64,000 nucleotides of DNA from CAVRRZ01 sp963723745 (GTDB lineage: Bacteria; Actinomycetota; Actinomycetes; Mycobacteriales; Geodermatophilaceae), in the NCBI GenBank assembly GCA_963723745.1, contig CAVRRZ010000005.1, positions 496,001 to 560,000 of the forward strand. The letters run 5' to 3'. Position numbers and translations under genes: made by a program. How positions within the stretch are numbered: position 1 is the first letter of the stretch; each line of letters starts with the position of its first letter. The notes below the pieces were generated by a model. It ran no database searches. It saw only the letters and a list, made by a program, of their open reading frames with translations, and was not told the origin of the DNA. This document shows, piece after piece, positions 57,740-64,000 of the stretch.

Positions 57740-59182
57740 ATGAGGTCCCGGATCGTCGTCCTGCTGGTCACCGCGCTGGTCGGCGCCGCGCTCGGTAGCA
57801 CCGCAGGGCCGGCCGCGGCGGACCCGGGGATCCCCGCCGGCGAGTCCGTCGAGCGCACGATCACCTACGAGGTACGCACCCGCGGCGCCGTCGCCGCCGA
57901 CCTCGGGGTGTTCCGCCGGGTCGCGGCGCAGACGCTGAACGACCGCCGCGGCTGGAGCCTGGGCGGCAGCATCCGCTACCGGGAGGTGTCCTCGGGCGGG
58001 TCGTTCACCCTGTGGCTGGCCGAGCCCTCGACGCTGCCCGGCTTCTCCCCGGTCTGCAGCCCGCAGTACAGCTGCCGGGTCGGGCGCGACGTCGTCATCA
58101 ACGACCTCCGGTGGCGGCAGGGCACCCCGACCTGGCCCGACGTCGCCGAGTACCGGCACTACGTGATCAACCACGAGGTCGGCCACTGGCACGGCCTGGG
58201 CCACTCCAGCTGTCCCCAGGCCGGCGGTCTGGCCACGGTCATGCAGCAGCAGTCGATCTCGCTCGGCGGCTGCGTCACGAACACCTGGCCGCTGGCGTCG
58301 GAGCGGCGGTCGGTCGCCGCGCGGTGGGGCGTCGGCGACCGGGGCCCCACGCCCGACCTGTACGCGGTCAAGCAGCACGGCGACAGCGGCACCGAGGTGC
58401 ACGTCATCGACGGCGCGAGTGGCTACACCGCCTTCTCGTCGCACCACAGCACGGTGGCCGCGGCCACGGCGCCGCGCGCCTGGGACTTCGCGGTGGCCGA
58501 CCTCGACCGGGACGGCGTGGACGACGTCGTCGGCATCAAGCGCTGGGGCAGCTCCGGCCGGGTCGAGGTGCACGTGCTGGACGGGGCGAGCGGCTACCGG
58601 TCGTGGCAGCTGCACGCGGCCACGCCGCTGCCCCGCTCCGCCTACGGGCAGTGGTCCTTCGACGTCGCCGACACGAACGCCGACGGCCACCTCGACGTCG
58701 TCGGCGTCAGCCACTTCGGCAGTCAGGGGCGCACCACGGTACACGTGCTCGACGGCGCGGCCCGCTTCACACGGTTCCTCTCCCACGCCGGGACGCCGAT
58801 GCCGCACACCGCCGTGGCCGACTGGGTCTTCGCGACCGGCGACCACGACCGCGACGGCCGCGCCGACCTCTACGCGGTCAAGCGGCGCGGCACCTCCGGC
58901 AGCACCGAGGTGCACGTCCTCGACGGCGGCGCGGGCTTCACCCGCTGGGCCGCGCACGCATCGACACCCGTCCCACAGTCGGACGACGCGTGGGACTTCG
59001 CCGTCGACGACCACGACGGCGACGGCTGGGACGAGGTCTACGCGATCAAGCGGGCCGGCGGCTCCGGTCGCACCGAGGTGCACGTGCTCCGCGACCGCAG
59101 CTACGACGCCTTCCTGGCCCACGGCGCCACCCCGCTGCCACGCACCGACGGCGTCCCCGGATGGCGGTACCCGGTCGACTGA
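57740..59182 (+). CDS. Secreted DUF3152 metzincin with FG-GAP/VCBS propeller, paralogue 1
   Basis: 480 residues. Signal peptide (IVVLLVTALVGAALGSTAG, cut near AAADPG). DUF3152 domain about 38-195: TLNDRRGWSLGGSIRYREV, VINDLRWRQGTPTWPDVAEY and the zinc motif NHEVGHWHGLGH (HExxHxxGxxH, about 145), with two probable disulfides (CSPQYSC; CPQAGG to GGC). Then about six FG-GAP/VCBS blades, about 48 residues each, with calcium loops such as DLDRDGVDDV, DTNADGHLDV, DHDRDGRADL and DHDGDGWDEV and the phrase TEVHVLDG. A secreted zinc protease with an integrin-like propeller is inferred; the proteolytic activity of DUF3152 is not established. The ATG at 57740 begins the signal peptide. Confidence 0.88.
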   Translation: MRSRIVVLLVTALVGAALGSTAGPAAADPGIPAGESVERTITYEVRTRGAVAADLGVFRRVAAQTLNDRRGWSLGGSIRYREVSSGGSFTLWLAEPSTLPGFSPVCSPQYSCRVGRDVVINDLRWRQGTPTWPDVAEYRHYVINHEVGHWHGLGHSSCPQAGGLATVMQQQSISLGGCVTNTWPLASERRSVAARWGVGDRGPTPDLYAVKQHGDSGTEVHVIDGASGYTAFSSHHSTVAAATAPRAWDFAVADLDRDGVDDVVGIKRWGSSGRVEVHVLDGASGYRSWQLHAATPLPRSAYGQWSFDVADTNADGHLDVVGVSHFGSQGRTTVHVLDGAARFTRFLSHAGTPMPHTAVADWVFATGDHDRDGRADLYAVKRRGTSGSTEVHVLDGGAGFTRWAAHASTPVPQSDDAWDFAVDDHDGDGWDEVYAIKRAGGSGRTEVHVLRDRSYDAFLAHGATPLPRTDGVPGWRYPVD

Positions 59183-59279
59183 CCCGCCGTCCGGGACGTG
59201 CGGGACCGGAGTGCAGCGAGCGCGTGTCGGTGACGGCGCCTCCCGGCCGGAGGGCCGGCGCACGCTCACCATCGCGTGC

Positions 59280-60722
59280 GTGTCCCTCCGCCATGCCCGC
59301 CTCGTCCTGCTCGCCGTCCTGGCGCTGATCACCTCCGTCGTGCTGCCTGCCGCGCCGGTCGCCGCGGGCGCCGGCATCGCTCCGAGCGACCCCCCACAGC
59401 GGACGATCACCTACCAGATCCGCACCAAGGGCACGGTGCACGGCGACGTCGCCGAGTTCGCCCGCCTCGCCTCGGTCACGCTGAACGACCGGCGTGGCTG
59501 GAGCCTGGGCGGCAGCATCCGCTGGCGGCAGGTGAACACCGGTGCGGACCTGGTGCTGTGGCTCGCCTCGCCGTCGGCCGTGGACGGTTTCGCGCCGCTG
59601 TGCGACGCCTCGTGGAGCTGTCGCGTGGGCAGCGACGTCGTCATCAACGACGTCCGCTGGCGGACCGGCACGCCGGTCTGGCCCGACGTGCACGAGTACC
59701 GCCACTACGTGGTCAACCACGAGGTCGGACACTGGCTCGGGATGGGGCATCGCGACTGCACCGGTCGCGGAGCCCCCGCGCCCGTCATGCAGCAGCAGTC
59801 GATCTCCCTGGGCGGATGCGTCACCAACACCTGGCCCACGGCTGCTGAGAAGGCCGACGTCGCCCGACGCTACGACGTGGCGGTGCGCCTCCCGCGGCCG
59901 GAGATCTACGCGGTCAAGCAGCACGGCAGCACCGGCACCGAGGTGCACGGTCTCGACGGGGTCAGCCTCTACCGGAGCTTCGAGGGGCACTGGGAGACGG
60001 CGTCCGGGACCACGTCGCCGGGTCAGTGGGACTTCGCCGCCGCCGACATGAATCGCGACGGCGTCGACGACGTCGTCGGCATCAAGAAGTCCGCGCCGTC
60101 GGGTCGTGTCGAGGTGCACGTGCTCGACGGCGCGAGCCGGTACCGGTCCTGGCAGCTGCACGCGCGCACGGTCCTGCCGGCCAGCGGCCACTACACCTTC
60201 GACGTGGCGGACGTCGACGGCGACGGTTTCCAGGACGTCGTCATGGTCAACCGCTTCGGCTCCGGCAACCGGACGACGGTGCACGTGCTCGACGGCGCGC
60301 GGAAGTTCGCGGCCTTCCTCCTGCACGGCAGCACTCCCCTGCCGAACGTCTCGGCCGCCGGGTGGACGTTCCTGACCGGCCACCACGACCGCGACGGCAT
60401 CCCCGACCTGTACGCCATCAAGCGGAACGGGGCATCGGGGCACACCGAGGTGCACGTGCTCGACGGGGCCTCCGGCTACCGGTCCTGGAGCGGCCACGCC
60501 GTCACGCCGTTGGGGTGGACGGATGCGTCCTACGACTTCGCCGTCGACGACTACGACGGCGACGGCTGGGACGAGCTGTGGGCCGTCAAGCGGAACGGAG
60601 CATCGGGGAAGACCGAGCTCCACGTGCTCGCCGACCGCACGTACGCCCGCTGGACCAAGAGCACCCCGACGGCCCTGCCGGCCACGGACGGCGTCCTGGG
60701 CTGGCGCTTCGTCGTCGACTGA
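59280..60722 (+). CDS. Secreted DUF3152 metzincin with FG-GAP/VCBS propeller, paralogue 2
   Basis: 480 residues, the same length as paralogue 1. Signal peptide VLLAVLALITSVVLPAAP. DUF3152 with NDRRGWSLGGSIRWRQV, NDVRWRTGTPVWPDVHEY and NHEVGHWLGMGH; cysteines in LCDASWSCRVG and RDCTGRG. Propeller blades with DMNRDGVDDVVG, DVDGDGFQDVVM, DRDGIPDLYA and DYDGDGWDELWA. The GTG at 59280 begins the signal peptide; no ribosome-binding site is obvious. 97 bases after paralogue 1. Several loops differ from paralogue 1, so duplication is not recent. Confidence 0.88.
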   Translation: MSLRHARLVLLAVLALITSVVLPAAPVAAGAGIAPSDPPQRTITYQIRTKGTVHGDVAEFARLASVTLNDRRGWSLGGSIRWRQVNTGADLVLWLASPSAVDGFAPLCDASWSCRVGSDVVINDVRWRTGTPVWPDVHEYRHYVVNHEVGHWLGMGHRDCTGRGAPAPVMQQQSISLGGCVTNTWPTAAEKADVARRYDVAVRLPRPEIYAVKQHGSTGTEVHGLDGVSLYRSFEGHWETASGTTSPGQWDFAAADMNRDGVDDVVGIKKSAPSGRVEVHVLDGASRYRSWQLHARTVLPASGHYTFDVADVDGDGFQDVVMVNRFGSGNRTTVHVLDGARKFAAFLLHGSTPLPNVSAAGWTFLTGHHDRDGIPDLYAIKRNGASGHTEVHVLDGASGYRSWSGHAVTPLGWTDASYDFAVDDYDGDGWDELWAVKRNGASGKTELHVLADRTYARWTKSTPTALPATDGVLGWRFVVD

Positions 60723-60828
60723 TCCTCGACCCGAACCGCCGGTGCCGCAGGGACGGGTGGTGCCGGCGGGGCCTCGCCGCGGCACGCATGCTTGCCCCGC
60801 TCCCCGGTCAGGAGGACATTGCGCCGCC

Positions 60829-62316
60829 ATGGAGCCGTTTCGTCCCGGTCCCGCCGGATCCCGCCGGCGTCCCCGCACGCTGGCACTCCTGGTCCTCCTC
60901 GCGCTCGTGGCATCGCTCGGGCTCGGTACGAGCGGACCGGCGGGGGCCGGCGTCCCGCCGCAGGACGCGCGGGTGACCTTCACCTACGAGATCCGCTTCG
61001 CGGGGAACGTGTACGGGAACCGGGACGACTCGTTCGACGACGTCGTGGCCGCGGCGCTGGCCGACCAGCGGGGCTGGAGCCTCGGCGGCAGCGTCCGCTT
61101 CGTCGAGGACCCGTTCAGCGGCCCGGTGGACTTCCGGATCTGGCTGGCCGGGCCGACCGCGGTCGAGGGCTTCGGCGGGGCGTGCACCAGGCAGTACAGC
61201 TGCACCGTGGGCGACGACGTGGTGATCAACGACGCCCGCTGGCGCACCGCGACCCCGACCTGGCCGGACCTGCACGAGTACCGCACCTACGTGGTCAACC
61301 ACGAGGTCGGGCACTGGCTGGGGCTCCGGCACCTGGGCTGCCCGAGCCGCGGGACGACCGCGCCGGTGATGGTCGACCAGTCCCGCTCGCTCGGCGGCTG
61401 CCTGTCCGGGACGTGGCCGTCCCCCGGCGAGAAGCGCGCGGTGGCCACCCGGCTCGCCGTCCCCGTGCGCAGCGCGGCGCCGGACCTGTACGCGGTCAAG
61501 CAGCACGGCGGCACCGGCACCGAGGTGCACGTGCTCGACGGCGCGAGCATGTTCGCGCGGTTCCGGTCCCACCACTCGACGGTCGCGGCCAACACGACGC
61601 CGGCGGACTGGGACTTCAGCGCCGTCGACCGCGACCGCGACGGCGTGGACGACATCGTGGGCGTGAAGCGCAACGGCGCGTCCGGGCACACCGAGGTGCA
61701 CGTCCTCGACGGCGCCAGCGGGTACACGGCGTGGCAGCTCAACGCCGTCACGCCGCTGCCGGTGACCGACGGCGACTGGACCTTCGACGTCGGCGACTAC
61801 CGCTTCTACGACTTCAGCAACGGTCACGTCGACGTCTTCGCCTTCGAGCACCGCGGCGACGAGGGAACCGAGGTCACGGTGCTCAACGGGCTGCGTGACT
61901 TCGAGACGGTGGTCACCCAGGTGGCGCTGCCGATGCCGCAGACCGACCCGGACGAGTGGGTGCTCCGCGTCGGGGACCACGACCGCGACGGCGTCGACGA
62001 CATCTACGCGATCAAGCGGCTGGGCAACTCCGGCCGCACCGAGGTGCACGTCCTCGACGGCGAGGGCGGCTGGCGCAGGTTCAGCCGGCACGCGGCCACC
62101 CCGTTGCCGCACACGGACGCGCTGTGGGACTTCCAGGTCGCCGACCACGACGGGGACGGCTACGACGACGTGTACGGCATCAAGCGCCGCGGCAACTCCA
62201 GCCGCACCGAGGTGCACGTGCTGGCCGACCGCACCTACGACCGGTTCGCCGCGCACATGTCGACCGTGCTCCCGCCGACCGACGGCGTCCCCGGCTGGCG
62301 GTTCCTCGTGGACTGA
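60829..62316 (+). CDS. Secreted DUF3152 metzincin with FG-GAP/VCBS propeller, paralogue 3
   Basis: 495 residues. Signal peptide with RRRPRTLALLVLLALVAS. DUF3152: ADQRGWSLGGSVRFVEDPF, VDFRIWLAGPTAVEGFGG, NDARWRTATPTWPDLHEY, and NHEVGHWLGLRH with all three zinc histidines. Blades: DRDRDGVDDIVG, then a degenerate blade (DYRFYDFSNGHVDV) without a proper calcium loop, then DHDRDGVDDIYA and DHDGDGYDDVYG. The most divergent of the three. The ATG at 60829 has AGGAGG upstream. Confidence 0.88.
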   Translation: MEPFRPGPAGSRRRPRTLALLVLLALVASLGLGTSGPAGAGVPPQDARVTFTYEIRFAGNVYGNRDDSFDDVVAAALADQRGWSLGGSVRFVEDPFSGPVDFRIWLAGPTAVEGFGGACTRQYSCTVGDDVVINDARWRTATPTWPDLHEYRTYVVNHEVGHWLGLRHLGCPSRGTTAPVMVDQSRSLGGCLSGTWPSPGEKRAVATRLAVPVRSAAPDLYAVKQHGGTGTEVHVLDGASMFARFRSHHSTVAANTTPADWDFSAVDRDRDGVDDIVGVKRNGASGHTEVHVLDGASGYTAWQLNAVTPLPVTDGDWTFDVGDYRFYDFSNGHVDVFAFEHRGDEGTEVTVLNGLRDFETVVTQVALPMPQTDPDEWVLRVGDHDRDGVDDIYAIKRLGNSGRTEVHVLDGEGGWRRFSRHAATPLPHTDALWDFQVADHDGDGYDDVYGIKRRGNSSRTEVHVLADRTYDRFAAHMSTVLPPTDGVPGWRFLVD

Positions 62317-62326
62317 GCCACTGACC

Positions 62327-62349
62327 GTGTCGGCAGGGACTGCTTGACT
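62327..62349 (+). promoter_or_regulatory. RecA-NDp-like DNA-damage promoter of ligC, leaderless
   Basis: GTGTCGGCA (62327-62335), eight bases, TTGACT (62344-62349), six bases, ATG of ligC. The TGTCR core and both spacings equal those at uvrB and uvrC; the -10 departs from TAnnnT at its second base. No ribosome-binding site is present. Confidence 0.5.
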
Positions 62350-62355
62350 ACCGGT

Positions 62356-63426
62356 ATGGATCTTCCCGTGCAGCCGCCGGTGAAGCCGATGCTGGCCAAG
62401 GCCGCGACCGCGCTGCCCACCGGTGGCGGCTGGTTCTACGAGCCCAAGTGGGACGGCTTCCGCTGCATCGTGTTCCGCGACGGCGACGAGGTGGAGCTCG
62501 GCAGCCGCAACGAACGGCCACTGACCCGCTACTTCCCCGAGGTGGTGGCGGCGGTCAAGGCGGCGCTGCCCGAGCGGTGCGTGGTCGACGGCGAGATCGT
62601 CGTCCCCCGGGGCGACCGGCTGCACTTCGAGTCGCTGCTGCAGCGCATCCACCCGGCCGAGTCGCGGGTGAACCTGCTGGCCGAGCAGACGCCCGCGCAC
62701 TTCGTCGCCTTCGACCTGCTGGCCCTCGGCGACGAGTCGCTGCTGGACGTGCCCTTCGGCGAGCGACAGTCCCGGTTGCGGGCGGCGCTGGACACCGACT
62801 CCGAGCGGGTGCACGTCACCGCGCTGACGCAGGACGCCGAGCTGGCGCAGCGCTGGTTCCAGGAGTTCGAGGGAGCCGGCCTCGACGGCGTCGTCGCCAA
62901 GACCGCCGATCTGCCCTACGGCCCCGACCAGCGGCTCATGGTCAAGGTCAAGCACGTGCGGACGGCGGACTGCGTGGTCGCCGGCTTCCGCTGGCACAAG
63001 AGCGGACCGATCGTCGGGTCGCTGCTGCTCGGTCTCTACGACGGCGACGCGCTGCAGCACATCGGCGTCGCCGCCTCCTTCCCGATGAAGCGGCGGGCGG
63101 AGCTGGTGGAGGAGCTCGCGCCCTACCGCGCCGACGCGCTCGACGGGCATCCGTGGCAGGACTGGGCCAACGCGCAGGTCCAGCAGAACGGTGAGAGCCG
63201 GATGCCCGGCGCGCAGAGCCGGTGGAACGCGAAGAAGGACCTCTCCTGGGTGCCGCTGCGGCCCGAGCTCGTCGTCGAGATCAAGTACGACCAGCTCGAG
63301 GGACGTCGGCTTCGTCACACCGGGCAGTTCCTCCGGTGGCGGCTCGACCAGGACCCGCTGGGCTGCACGTACGACCAGCTCGACGTGCCGGTGCGGTACG
63401 ACCTGGCGGAGGTCTTCGACGGGTGA
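62356..63426 (+). CDS. ligC: ATP-dependent DNA ligase, LigC type
   Basis: 356 residues. Adenylation domain with the nucleotidyl Lys in FYEPKWDGFRCIVFRDG (about 38), then SRNERPLTRYFPEVV, VVDGEIVVPRGDRLHFE and the motif IV/V region GLDGVVAKTADLPYGPDQRL with MVKVKHVRTADCVV. The OB-fold end is RPELVVEIKYDQLEG. In mycobacteria LigC is a stand-alone ligase that supports DNA repair. The ATG at 62356 is selected because the conserved domain starts a few residues later and the promoter is six bases away. No Ku or primase domain is fused. Confidence 0.93.
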   Translation: MDLPVQPPVKPMLAKAATALPTGGGWFYEPKWDGFRCIVFRDGDEVELGSRNERPLTRYFPEVVAAVKAALPERCVVDGEIVVPRGDRLHFESLLQRIHPAESRVNLLAEQTPAHFVAFDLLALGDESLLDVPFGERQSRLRAALDTDSERVHVTALTQDAELAQRWFQEFEGAGLDGVVAKTADLPYGPDQRLMVKVKHVRTADCVVAGFRWHKSGPIVGSLLLGLYDGDALQHIGVAASFPMKRRAELVEELAPYRADALDGHPWQDWANAQVQQNGESRMPGAQSRWNAKKDLSWVPLRPELVVEIKYDQLEGRRLRHTGQFLRWRLDQDPLGCTYDQLDVPVRYDLAEVFDG

Positions 63427-63501
63427 CCGGGTCGCTCCGCGCGGCCCGGGACGGTCGTCCGCCAATGCAGGGACGGCGATCGGCTCATAACGCTCGTGAT
63501 C

Positions 63502-64000
63502 ATGCGTCTCCGTCGCGGCCTGCTGGCCGCTGCCTCCGGCCTGCTCGCTGACGGTCTCCGGCTGCACGTCGTTCGCCGACACCACGGCCGAGGAGGCCGC
63601 CGACGCCGCCGCGGCTGCCGCCGAGGCGACGCCGGCGGAGCCCGAGGTCGACGACATCGAGCTGGAACGACTGCACCAGCCAGATCCAGCCGCTGATCGC
63701 CGATCAGCCCGGCGCCGACCGCGACCTCACCTTCGAGTGCGGCACGCACGCGAGGTGCCGATCAGCTACGAGGAGCCGCGACGGCGACACGCTGCCGCTG
63801 TTCCTCGTCCGCGCCGTGGCGGCCGAGCAGACCGACCGGATCGGTTCGCTGGTGGTCAACCCGGGCGGGCCCGGGGCGTCCGGGGCCGACGCCGCCATCG
63901 GGCTGGCGCTCACGCTGCCCGACGAGGTGCTGGCGCGCTTCGACATCGTCGGCTTCGACCCGCGCGGGGTCGGGCTGTCGACGCCGGTCGAGTGCATCCC
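63502..64000 (+). CDS. TAP-like alpha/beta hydrolase lipoprotein (partial, frameshifted)
   Basis: Start of an exported alpha/beta hydrolase of the tripeptidyl-aminopeptidase-like family. Signal peptide MRLRRGLLAAASGLLA, then after a shift near 63548 the lipobox TVSGC and TSFADTTAEEAADAAAAAA. A further shift near 63665 gives NDCTSQIQPLIADQPGADRD, then FECGTH. More shifts near 63750 and 63778 lead to VPISYEEP, DGDTLPLFLVRAVAAEQ, VVNPGGPGASGADA and FDIVGFDPRGVGLSTPVECI. Conserved text continues across the shifts, so they look like sequence errors (single surplus bases). The catalytic Ser and the end lie beyond the window. Confidence 0.8.

Overview
The window is a very GC-rich stretch of an actinobacterial chromosome, close to 70% G+C or above by eye. 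The gene set fits Geodermatophilaceae (Modestobacter, Blastococcus, Geodermatophilus) or near relatives. The evidence is RbpA, WhiA, OpcA, a SufR-sufB-sufD operon with a Rieske ferredoxin, the order ctaA/ctaB-tkt-tal-pgi-zwf-opcA-pgl, the order gap-pgk-tpiA...secG, DUF222-HNH and DUF3152 proteins, and apparently leaderless promoters. The genus is an inference; nothing here fixes the species. I see no rRNA, tRNA, transposase, phage gene or CRISPR array.

Layout. 1-3.8 kb: an Fe-S assembly operon on the minus strand (sufR, sufB, sufD, Rieske ferredoxin), leaving the window at base 1. 3.9-6.2 kb: heme A synthase, a small membrane protein and heme O synthase. 6.4-14.6 kb: a pentose-phosphate operon on the plus strand. 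14.6-20.4 kb: rbpA, secG, a lone peptide-type binding lipoprotein, then tpiA, pgk and gap. 20.4-26.2 kb: a chain of overlapping genes (uvrC, rapZ, yvcK, whiA, AlkD-like). 26.2-31.8 kb: an SOS-type HNH endonuclease and uvrA. 31.8-42.5 kb: mostly catabolic and secreted enzymes (amidase, metallo-hydrolase, GerMN protein, M28 peptidase, SDR, acetamidase, FMN oxidase, S9 peptidase). 42.5-45.1 kb: two TerC genes, each behind a yybP-ykoY manganese riboswitch. 45.1-47.2 kb: uvrB. 47.7-57.7 kb: glgX-treY and treZ, separated by an MFS transporter and an aromatic-type FAD hydroxylase. 57.7-62.3 kb: three tandem secreted DUF3152 metzincin/beta-propeller paralogues. 62.3-64 kb: ligC and a partial lipoprotein hydrolase.

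How the parts work together. The pentose-phosphate and triose operons supply NADPH and central carbon. glgX, treY and treZ turn glycogen into trehalose. uvrA, uvrB, uvrC, the HNH protein, the AlkD-like gene and ligC make a diffuse DNA-repair district. uvrB, uvrC and ligC share one promoter geometry resembling the LexA-independent RecA-NDp (PafBC) class, and the HNH gene carries a LexA-type box over its start codon.

Sequence quality. Many conserved genes are broken by single-base shifts: the Rieske gene, sufD, sufB, sufR, ctaA, pgi, the HNH gene, treZ and the last hydrolase. The shifts cluster at 0-4.4 kb and 63.5-63.8 kb and often involve one surplus G. I treat most as sequencing errors rather than biology and annotate those genes across the shifts.
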